64,000 nucleotides of DNA, taken from contig NZ_CAKUAT010000002.1 in the NCBI RefSeq assembly GCF_934636665.1, positions 62,001 through 126,000 of the forward strand, given 5' to 3'. The number at the start of each line of letters is the position of its first letter. Position 1 is the first letter of the stretch. Both the position numbers and the translations under genes were made by a program. A model generated the notes under the pieces. That model was not told where the DNA came from. It did not search any database and saw only the letters and a program-made list of their open reading frames with translations. Of the stretch, positions 18,520-25,336 are shown piece after piece. The DNA is from an uncultured Senegalimassilia sp. Lineage in GTDB: Bacteria > Actinomycetota > Coriobacteriia > Coriobacteriales > Eggerthellaceae.

Positions 18520-19527
18520 CTAACCGCTTGCCGTTACCGATACGCCAAGATCGCTCCATTCAGAAGGCCCGGCGCTTCCACCAGTCCAGTAGAAGTTCAC
18601 GATCTCGGAACCCGGCGACATCGTGAACGTTGCCGTGCGTTCGTCAGTATTCACGGTGCAGTTCGAGTTCTCACCCGCGTGGTTCTTTTCGAAATAAGGA
18701 TCAAGCTCAACCTTTTCGGCCCACTTCAGGGTTACCGTCTGCTGCTTGCCCGTAACGCTGACGCGGTAGTTGTATGCGGCATAATCGCCAACGTCGCCCG
18801 TATCGGCCCATGCGCCAGTGACGGAAGCGGACTCGACCACGGAACGCTCCGCCGGCGTGACGGTAGCCGCCAAACACGCCAAGTTGGTTCCAGGACTATT
18901 CGTCTGATCGACGATGGCGAAGATCTTGAACGCAACGTTGTTCAGCAGGATCTTGTCGAAGGAAATCGTGTAGGTGACGATCTTCGCCTGCGTGCCGGGA
19001 AGCACGACGTCACCCTGCGCGGGGCTGATGCTCCACCCCGAGGTAACTTCATCATTTCCATTGACGCTAACGGCGCTTACGCTCAACGCGTACTTGACGT
19101 CCTTGTCGTTGAACACATTCCGGTCATCGAGCATGCAGTTATACACGCGGAAGGTGAAGGAGCACCAAGTACCGTTGGCGTCGGTCGCATCGCTTTTGCC
19201 CGTATCGACCACAACGCTTTTGGCCATGGGCTCTGCTGGCTTCTCCGAATAAGGAGCCAGCACGTCGGAAGCGAACAGGCTTTGCGAAGTGCCCGTAACG
19301 GCAACGGCCTTCAAGTGGTCGTTCGCGCTGAAGGCGCTGTAGGTCAAACGGACGCCGAACACCAGCGCCGCAATGACCAGCACGAAGGAAACCACCCACA
19401 ACGCCTTACGCGCTTGAAGCGTTTTCGCCATACCGTCGATCGCGCCGTTCAGCGAAGCGGTGAGCGAACCGCGCCCTTCGCTTTCGCGTTCTTGCTTGAT
19501 GCAGTTGTCATCGCGGTTTCTGAGCAC
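18520..19527 (-). CDS. Membrane-anchored exported protein, SipW-cluster member
   Basis: This 335-residue protein has a roughly 40-residue charged cytoplasmic head, a membrane segment (42-65) and then LTYSAFSAND, a diverged SipW-type boundary. The outer part is beta-rich with Cys residues (TWCSFTFRVYNCM) and lacks both the LYPVST and WLEG motifs, so it belongs to a different subgroup from the genes at 3.8-7.2 kb. GTG start, four bases after AGGAGG. It follows its upstream partner by 12 bases and precedes the giant gene by about 100 bases, so the three genes here and the giant gene may share a transcript. Possibly an anchor or accessory subunit. Family not recognised. Confidence 0.72.
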   Translation of the reverse strand: MLRNRDDNCIKQERESEGRGSLTASLNGAIDGMAKTLQARKALWVVSFVLVIAALVFGVRLTYSAFSANDHLKAVAVTGTSQSLFASDVLAPYSEKPAEPMAKSVVVDTGKSDATDANGTWCSFTFRVYNCMLDDRNVFNDKDVKYALSVSAVSVNGNDEVTSGWSISPAQGDVVLPGTQAKIVTYTISFDKILLNNVAFKIFAIVDQTNSPGTNLACLAATVTPAERSVVESASVTGAWADTGDVGDYAAYNYRVSVTGKQQTVTLKWAEKVELDPYFEKNHAGENSNCTVNTDERTATFTMSPGSEIVNFYWTGGSAGPSEWSDLGVSVTASG

Positions 19528-19539
19528 GGTCCCTCCTCT

Positions 19540-20226
19540 CTACGACTTCGCGATCAGATACGCTACGTCGGTTTCCTTGTAGTTGGTATCTTTGGGCCAC
19601 GAGCATTCGATGATGAAGTTGGTCACGGAAGCGGCTTCGCTTTCGGTCTTTTTATCGAGTTCAGCTACCTCGAATCGTTTCCAACGGTACTTGGGAACGG
19701 CGTTTGTTTGGATGTTGCTATAGTTGCCGAAGGTTTTGGTTTTGGCTTCACCGGAGTAGATGTCGGTAAAGCCCGTAACCTCGTCACCCTTGCTCCAGGA
19801 ATAGCCGCTGCCTTGGACGTCGCCGGCGGCGGAGGGGCTGTTCACCGTGGCGCGATAAATCTTCACGCTCAGGTCTTTGATGTTCGTGGTGTTCGCAACT
19901 TGCAGTTCAAAGGCCTTGCCGCCGCTGTCCACGCTGAAGGCGCGGCGGCGGCAAACGTTGCCTTTTTCGTCGACTTTGTCGTAGTCCGCGTCGTTGGTCA
20001 GGTCGAGCTGGGTTGCCGCCGACTCGCCCGGCACGGTGATCTTCAGCTCGGCAGGAGAGTCGACCTTCGCAACCGTTGAAAGGCTGTTGTTGGTCAGGAA
20101 CCACGAAAGCGTGAGCGCCGCGATGATCAGAACGACGGCGATAACGGCCAACGCCGCAAGAATCGGCCCGCGATGCTCGTACATCCACTCTTTTGCCGAC
20201 GTCATCCGCGCTTCGTTGCCGCTCAT
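19540..20226 (-). CDS. Membrane-anchored exported protein, SipW-cluster member
   Basis: The 228-residue product has a short cytoplasmic head, a membrane segment (about 20-43) and the boundary LTLSWFLTNN, close to the TasA-type AWF motif. The outer domain is beta-rich, with a CRRRAFSV stretch and a late FIIECSWPKD segment. It lacks the LYPVST and WLEGCD motifs. The start overlaps the upstream stop by four bases (ATGA), so the two are translationally coupled. Probably an accessory or anchor subunit. Family not recognised. Confidence 0.72.
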   Translation of the reverse strand: MSGNEARMTSAKEWMYEHRGPILAALAVIAVVLIIAALTLSWFLTNNSLSTVAKVDSPAELKITVPGESAATQLDLTNDADYDKVDEKGNVCRRRAFSVDSGGKAFELQVANTTNIKDLSVKIYRATVNSPSAAGDVQGSGYSWSKGDEVTGFTDIYSGEAKTKTFGNYSNIQTNAVPKYRWKRFEVAELDKKTESEAASVTNFIIECSWPKDTNYKETDVAYLIAKS

Positions 20227-21233
20227 GGGGTCGTCACCTCGCTAGCGGTAAGACGCACCTGGTAATACTCCACCGCGTTGCCGATCTCATCGTCGGCCTT
20301 GTTGTAAGCCGCAGCGCACGCTGAGAGGTCCGCAGAGGTCATGGTGCTGCTTAGGCGAGGAATCGTTTGACCAGACGATATGGAGTAGAAAGAATCCTGA
20401 TGGTCGTTGATATAGCCTTGCATAGCAGCATAGCTCTGCCCGGCAGGATCTTTAACGTCATCGGTTGCGAAAAGGTTTTTGTAGTAGTTGGCGTTGCCGG
20501 TATACACGAAGTTCTGGATGTACTCAGGCCACACCCAGTACAGCGTTTTCGTAACGGAGTTGGTCGTATTGCCTGAAGTGTCCTGGAATTCGCTTTTGGC
20601 GACAGTCAGCCGGTAACTGAGAACCGAAGACCCCTTAGTCAACTGCTCGCCAAGGATGGGCGACTCATAATACCCATTGGCGTCGCGCGATGTAAAGAAC
20701 AGGATATGACCCGACGCCAGCGCTTTCACGGTATCGGAAACCTCGGCTCCCCCCTGCTTGTCCCTAAACTCGCGGGAGATATCGATTTGCACGTCACGAA
20801 GATCGCTCGCATACGGTGTCACCGTGAAGGTAAGCTGGCCATACGAACCCGGACCCAAAGTATCGCCGAAGCTCAAGTTAACCAGATTGCTGGTAGCACT
20901 CACGTTCATGGAGTCGGCCACATCAAGCCCGACATCGCCTGCTGCCTGATCATAGACGCCCTGGCGGTCGCCGTCGGAAAAGATAGCGAAGCGTGCGCCG
21001 GCCGCGTCCACCCCAACGCCATTGACCCTCACCTGGGAGTTATTCAGAAACCACGCCAAGCAGGCCAGGATAATGACAAGGGCGGCTACCACGAACAGAC
21101 CGCTGACCATGAAACGCTTCCAGAAATCCTTCAGGGTTTGCGCATGCTCGTCGGCCACAGCGCGATAGCCCTCAGCAGCGTTATCGCTTGCGTGAAGCTC
21201 ACCGTGGTTGGTATGTTCGCCAGTCGCCTTCAT
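20223..21233 (-). CDS. Membrane-anchored exported protein, SipW-cluster member
   Basis: First gene of the three-gene set. The product (about 336 residues) has a 40-residue cytoplasmic head, a membrane segment (41-61) and the boundary ACLAWFLNNS. The long outer domain is beta-rich, with a YWVWPEYIQNFVYTGN stretch. The ATG (MKATGEH) follows GGGGCG at normal spacing. A TTG 15 codons upstream is in frame, but AGGAGG lies inside that extension, so the ATG is preferred. No LYPVST or WLEG motif. Function unknown; likely part of the surface apparatus. Confidence 0.72.
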   Translation of the reverse strand: MKATGEHTNHGELHASDNAAEGYRAVADEHAQTLKDFWKRFMVSGLFVVAALVIILACLAWFLNNSQVRVNGVGVDAAGARFAIFSDGDRQGVYDQAAGDVGLDVADSMNVSATSNLVNLSFGDTLGPGSYGQLTFTVTPYASDLRDVQIDISREFRDKQGGAEVSDTVKALASGHILFFTSRDANGYYESPILGEQLTKGSSVLSYRLTVAKSEFQDTSGNTTNSVTKTLYWVWPEYIQNFVYTGNANYYKNLFATDDVKDPAGQSYAAMQGYINDHQDSFYSISSGQTIPRLSSTMTSADLSACAAAYNKADDEIGNAVEYYQVRLTASEVTTP

Positions 21234-21372
21234 GCTGCCGACGCCCCGAAGAGGCCGCTTTCCTCCTTGTTCGCCCAAGCAATGTCAGGGCCCTCTCATT
21301 CTGAAACGGAGCGAATACGCCGCTCAGATGACAAGAAGCCATTGCCCAGTTCCGACAATCATTCAACGTAGG

Positions 21373-21381
21373 ATTTTAGCA
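21373..21381 (-). promoter_or_regulatory. Extended -10 promoter for the three-gene set
   Basis: On the minus strand the sequence TGC-TAAAAT is a good extended -10 element (TGn plus hexamer). No clear -35 is present, which extended -10 promoters tolerate. Transcription would begin about 130 bases before the first gene. Confidence 0.4.
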
Positions 21382-21506
21382 TGTAAGACACCGCTTATTC
21401 CTAAGTGCAACAAACCAAAACAACCCCACTTTTGACGATTCCCGCAAGTCGCAAGACGGAACGCTAAAGCCTCATCAGCACCCCAACAAAGTAATCCCCC
21501 TGACAA

Positions 21507-21541
21507 CAAAGAATACCCCCGAGCACAAGCCCGAGGGTATT
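21507..21541 (-). terminator. Rho-independent terminator of the TasA-like gene
   Basis: A 12-bp stem (21513-21524 with 21529-21540, two G-T wobbles) with a 4-base loop is followed on the minus strand by TCTTTGTTGTC. It starts 35 bases after the stop codon, so the upstream gene is monocistronic. Confidence 0.85.
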
Positions 21542-21575
21542 AAGCAGTTAGCAAATGTCGAACCGTGATTGTTGG

Positions 21576-22466
21576 CTACGCACCAACACCGGAGGTCGCC
21601 GGAGACTGAACGCCTACGAAACCAAGGTTGCCAGTGATTGTATTGGAAATGCCTGCTGCGGCATTCTCGGAGACGCAGCTCGGATCGCAACCCTCATACC
21701 ACACGCGAACAGTAACCGTCACAGGTCCATTATTGCTACTGATGGTGGCAAGTTTACTCGTCCCCGCAACTGCCTGACCCTTATCGTTGATGCTGCCAGA
21801 GTAAGCGGCCATGTCTGAATAACTCGCCTCGACAACCTTGTCCGCATCGCCAGCACCCGTTACCCAATAGTCGCCTTGCGTTGCAGTTTCGGCAGCCTTA
21901 TCGGTGTAATACCTCGTAGCGGTTGAATTGTCGGCAGACGCAACCTTGAAGAGATTCCAGCTCGTCCCTCCATCGAAGCTAATGGCGAATCGACCTGCGG
22001 TACCCATCTTGTCGCTAGCCTGCAGAGTAGTAGCAGCGGTGTCGGAATTGAAGTACACGTCCATCGAACCGTTAGCTACACCAAGCGCAAAGGTGTAATC
22101 AATATAAACGGTTTTTTCGTCCTCGCGAGCAATTGCGCTTTGATACTTGTCAGCCACGGCGTGGGAACCCGTGCCGGTCGCGCTCGTCCAATGCAATGTT
22201 TCATAGAAGGATTTAGCATCGTTGGTGGACACAGGGTAAAGCTTGCTCGGGCTGGTACCCGCCTTAGTCATATCACCCGTCGTCTTACCCGCGCTCGTAA
22301 TATACAGGTTCGGCACAGCAGAAGACGTAGTCACGTTAACGCCCTCTGCCGTGACGGCATTGTTGTTCACGAACCATGCGAACGTGGCGGCTCCCAAGGC
22401 TATGGCAGCCACCAGCACCATGGCGATAGCAGCGGCGAGCTGCTTTTTCAGTGCCTTCGTTTCCAT
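21576..22466 (-). CDS. TasA/camelysin-like SipW-dependent protein, possible major subunit
   Basis: The 296-residue product is the most canonical SipW substrate of the window: METKALKKQ head, hydrophobic segment (11-29) and ATFAWFVNNN boundary. It has LYPVST at 76-81 and VTVRVWYEGCDPSC from 251, then a Gly/Ser/Ala tail. The outer domain is Ala/Thr/Ser-rich with few charges, as in TasA-type fibre subunits. It stands alone, between its own upstream region and a strong terminator, with a good GAGAGAGG ribosome site. That arrangement suits an abundant subunit. Role inferred from family and context. Confidence 0.83.
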   Translation of the reverse strand: METKALKKQLAAAIAMVLVAAIALGAATFAWFVNNNAVTAEGVNVTTSSAVPNLYITSAGKTTGDMTKAGTSPSKLYPVSTNDAKSFYETLHWTSATGTGSHAVADKYQSAIAREDEKTVYIDYTFALGVANGSMDVYFNSDTAATTLQASDKMGTAGRFAISFDGGTSWNLFKVASADNSTATRYYTDKAAETATQGDYWVTGAGDADKVVEASYSDMAAYSGSINDKGQAVAGTSKLATISSNNGPVTVTVRVWYEGCDPSCVSENAAAGISNTITGNLGFVGVQSPATSGVGA

Positions 22467-22947
22467 AACGGATCCTCTCTCGATCCTTTTCCTCGCTCAT
22501 GAAATCAATACCCAACGGGCACCTGCATTCCATTCAAGAACATGCGAAGAGCACCTTACCATATTTTGTCCCGGAATATCTCCGCCTTACCCCAGGTAAA
22601 TCACTCAATTCAATGGTTTCTCCGCAAGAAATTGTACCCCCTCTAATAAATCAACGTCGAAGGCGTCAATCCCCTACTTCCGCAAAGCAGATGTCGCGCT
22701 CCCTCCCTTTACGCAAAGCGAGCGGGCACAGCTAACAAAACCAAGGACCGCGAACCGGCAGATGCCTCGACAACACCTAACGCCGTGGGCATCGGTCGAT
22801 TCGCCGTACGCCCCAGCCAATGAAATCGATGAGCAACAAGTCGGCAAATGCGCAAACGGCGTTCGTAACCCGCAGCCCAATCGACGCGCCAGCAACCGCC
22901 AACGCCATCAACGCGCAGCATCTCGCCGGCAAACGCCGGCATCGGGC
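22467..22947. other. Intergenic stretch upstream of the TasA-like gene
   Basis: These 481 bases separate the PilZ-led pair from the TasA-like gene. The half next to the TasA-like gene is AT-rich, with a possible -10 (TACAAT on the minus strand, 22631-22636) and a weak TTCGAC 19 bases upstream. A small GCCGGC hairpin follows the upstream gene's stop. Short minus-strand ORFs here have no ribosome site or recognisable product. The leader would be long (about 155 bases). Confidence 0.4.
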
Positions 22948-24105
22948 TTATGCGGGCGGATTGTCCTGGTTGCGACGGTTATCCCAGGTGACGGTGTTGT
23001 TCTGATAGTAGTCGGGCGCATCGGTGCCGGACGCGCCGATGGGATCGGTGCCCGTGAGCGTGTCGCCGATATCCCGCACGAACTTGGTGAGCAGATTCGT
23101 ATCCTCAGCTCCATCGGAATCGAAGTCCATGGCGAACTCGACTTCGCCGCCCACTATGTCGTCGACGCACTCGGGGTCATCGCCGTCAAGCCAGATGACC
23201 ACCGTGTACTTATCCACGTAGCCCACCTTGAAGTCGTCGTTGGCAAGGTGGCAGACCACGTCGTTCGATTCGAAATTCTCACACCCGGGCTCGTTGCCGC
23301 CATCGGAAGCGGGCGCGGCATAAGTCACCGCCTGGCCATTACGGTACACGCGCACGCGCGCGGCCTTCTCCACGCCCTTCGACGCGGAGGCGACCTTCAC
23401 CTTGCCGTCGTATCCCAGATCTTCCTTGCCGGCATTGCGGATATAAAAAGTGTAAGCGACGTAGCTTTTGCCGTTGTGGCTGCCGTCGATCTCGTCCAAG
23501 TTGTCGGGCAGATCATCCGCGGCGATGTTGGTGCCGTAGGAAACCGCCTCGGCGGCAAGACGCGCAGTGGCGCCTTCGAACTGGCTGTTGTCGGCAATGG
23601 CGATACCGCGCCTGAACAGCTCCAAACGGTTCAAGTTGATGGTGAAGTTGCCCATGTTCTCCTGCATGAACGAAACGCCGAACAGCACTGCCATGAACAG
23701 GGCAACGCAAATGAGCACCTTCTGCAGCGTGCCGACGCGCAAAAGCGCCTCGCCGATGCGGGCCATGCGGCGCTTGGGCATGTACATGGAGACGATGGCG
23801 TCGACGTCGATGTCCTCATCGTCCGCCAGAGCCTCTTCCAGCTCCTCCACGCGGATCATGCGCTTGCTCCAGGCACGCTTCTTGCCGAAACGACGCTTGG
23901 CGGGCGCCGTAGAACGCGCGGTGCCTTCGGACGCTTCCGCTTCCGCAGACGCGTCTGCGCCCACGCCTTCGGCCTGCGCAGACTCGTCCGCATTCACACC
24001 TTCAGCCTGAGCACGCTCCTGTTCAGCGCCCTGCACCTGATCGGACGCCGATTCACGCTCGGGCCGCCCGCCTTCGCTTTCCCTATTTTTACCGAACCAC
24101 GCCAT
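22948..24105 (-). CDS. Membrane protein with long cytoplasmic head and camelysin-like outer domain
   Basis: The 385-residue product has a charged cytoplasmic head of about 127 residues, rich in Ala/Glu and containing a near-repeat (AEGVNADESAQAEGVGADAS). Basic stretches (RRFGKKRAWSKR) and an acidic segment follow, then one membrane helix (128-146) and an outer domain. That domain ends with YTVVIWLDGDDPEC from 300, the shared motif of the cluster, and a disordered tail. The long head means it is probably a signal-anchored protein rather than a cleaved subunit. It starts five bases after the PilZ gene stop, so the two are co-translated. A link between c-di-GMP sensing and the surface structure is an attractive inference. 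Confidence 0.78.
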   Translation of the reverse strand: MAWFGKNRESEGGRPERESASDQVQGAEQERAQAEGVNADESAQAEGVGADASAEAEASEGTARSTAPAKRRFGKKRAWSKRMIRVEELEEALADDEDIDVDAIVSMYMPKRRMARIGEALLRVGTLQKVLICVALFMAVLFGVSFMQENMGNFTINLNRLELFRRGIAIADNSQFEGATARLAAEAVSYGTNIAADDLPDNLDEIDGSHNGKSYVAYTFYIRNAGKEDLGYDGKVKVASASKGVEKAARVRVYRNGQAVTYAAPASDGGNEPGCENFESNDVVCHLANDDFKVGYVDKYTVVIWLDGDDPECVDDIVGGEVEFAMDFDSDGAEDTNLLTKFVRDIGDTLTGTDPIGASGTDAPDYYQNNTVTWDNRRNQDNPPA

Positions 24106-24110
24106 GAGCC

Positions 24111-24776
24111 CTAGATCTTATACTTTGCGCGCACGTGCTCCATGTACTCCTTCATGGCCTCGCGCTCCAAATCGTCGGCGTAGCGGAACTGAATGCCGCA
24201 GGCGTTGCGGAATAGGCTGCCCTTCGGCGCCTCACGCAGCCAGCACACGATGCCCAGCTGCACGGGCAGCTCGTAACGCTGGTCGTCCACGCGCACCACG
24301 GGCAGCTTCACCTGCAGGGCTTCGCCCACGTCGGGGCAATCGTTGAGATACATTGCCAGGCCGCCGGCGGAAACGTCGATGGTCATAGCCTCTTCCAGCT
24401 GGTCCTCGGGGGCCTCGTCGCGCAGGTAGCGCAGGCGCATGGACACCTTGAAACGCTCGTCGCGGCGCTTGAAGAACGTGCGATGCTCGGCCACCTGACG
24501 CATCTTCCACAACGTGCGGATGCCCGCCTTCTCCACGGATTCGGGATAGCCGGCCAGCATGAAGGTGTTCCCGCCTTCGGTGTACTGGAACAGGAGCTTC
24601 TGGTTCTCGTCCAAGATCAGCGGCTTGCCGGCAAGCATGGGCGCGCTGATAAGGAAATAGGCTTCGTCGATGGCGCCCTTGAAGGTGGCCATCATGTTGA
24701 AATCGGTTTGCTGGCCCACGGCCGTGTCGAAAGCGACTTTCAGCTTCGTTCCTGGCTGTATCTGCAGCTCGGCCAT
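24111..24776 (-). CDS. PilZ-domain c-di-GMP receptor (YcgR-like)
   Basis: This soluble protein of 221 residues has an N-terminal YcgR-like beta domain (1-95) and a C-terminal PilZ domain. The PilZ signature is intact: RRDERFKVSMRLRYL supplies the RxxxR motif at about residue 102, and DVSAGGLAMYL supplies the D/NxSxxG motif about 30 residues later. It should therefore bind cyclic di-GMP. The ATG follows AAGGAAGG; a TTG one codon upstream is also possible. First gene of the surface-protein region, with a TATAAT box about 55 bases upstream. Confidence 0.88.
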   Translation of the reverse strand: MAELQIQPGTKLKVAFDTAVGQQTDFNMMATFKGAIDEAYFLISAPMLAGKPLILDENQKLLFQYTEGGNTFMLAGYPESVEKAGIRTLWKMRQVAEHRTFFKRRDERFKVSMRLRYLRDEAPEDQLEEAMTIDVSAGGLAMYLNDCPDVGEALQVKLPVVRVDDQRYELPVQLGIVCWLREAPKGSLFRNACGIQFRYADDLEREAMKEYMEHVRAKYKI

Positions 24777-24831
24777 CAAACCTTCCTTTCCCGTTCAGCG
24801 ATCGCCGCGCTCCCTCGCGCGGATTCAGATG

Positions 24832-24837
24832 ATTATA
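24832..24837 (-). promoter_or_regulatory. -10 box of the PilZ operon
   Basis: A perfect TATAAT on the minus strand lies 55 bases upstream of the PilZ start. No good -35 hexamer is found at 16-18 bases, so an activator may be needed. Confidence 0.45.
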
Positions 24838-24914
24838 ACGAAAAGCGGAAGCGATGACGGGAAGCAACACGGGGAGCGCAACGTTTCCAAGCTGCGGCGC
24901 AAAAAGCGGGCCAC

Positions 24915-24941
24915 GTGAACAGGGGACGGAGGTGCGTTCAC
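24915..24941 (+). repeat. 27-bp REP-like hairpin repeat, unit 1
   Basis: Arms GTGAAC and GTTCAC enclose the GGGGACGGAGGTG core. This copy has one base change next to the right arm. Family consensus: 7-bp arms GTGAACA / TGTTCAC with a 13-base GGGGACGGAGGTG loop. Confidence 0.85.
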
Positions 24942-24980
24942 ACGACCCCCTTCCCTAGCCCGCGCTTTCGCCCGCGCAAC

Positions 24981-25007
24981 ATGAACACACCTCCGTCCCC
25001 TGTTCAC
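24981..25007 (-). repeat. 27-bp REP-like hairpin repeat, unit 2 (inverted)
   Basis: Same unit on the opposite strand, 39 bases from unit 1. The two can pair into one large hairpin. Confidence 0.85.
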
Positions 25008-25336
25008 ATCCCGGGATCGAGGGCCAAGCCGTCGACCTTAGGCATCAGGATGTTCCGCCGCCCCTTCCCCGGCCCGCCCATTCACCCGACGCACTGAATG
25101 GCAGTCCCTTTCGTTACCCGGCTCGTCCCCCCCCCGCAAGCGCAGTCGACATTTTCGCGGGTTTTGCCCTGTTCAGCGGCGGAAAACGTGAAGGAATCGC
25201 GACGATTGGCAAACGGTTGCCGCCCCGATATTGCAAGGAGCCGACGTGATGATTATCGTGGGGAACGCTAAAGGGAGGGGCTATAAGTTATACTTGGCTT
25301 ACTAGGTCGAACAAGGAGAAACGGTACGATAGCGTA

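Larger units (their letters stand above)
21234..21575. other. Intergenic stretch with terminator and promoter
   Basis: This 342-base gap holds the strong terminator of the TasA-like gene at its right end and a probable extended -10 promoter for the three-gene set at its left. The remainder is AT-richer than average. I see no gene in it. Confidence 0.6.
24777..25336. other. Divergent intergenic region with promoters and an inverted repeat pair
   Basis: The 560 bases between the divergent PilZ and GH73 genes hold the PilZ promoter, two copies of the 27-bp hairpin repeat in opposite orientation, and a promoter-like TATAAG/TATACT patch about 40-50 bases before the GH73 start. No coding sequence was recognised. 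Confidence 0.6.

Noticed and set aside
5346..20079. Long plus-strand frames opposite the surface-protein genes (e.g. 5346-7211, 7352-10222, 11081-13882, 16919-20079)
   Set aside because: All are antisense to genes with signal peptides, motifs and ribosome sites; they lack recognisable domains.
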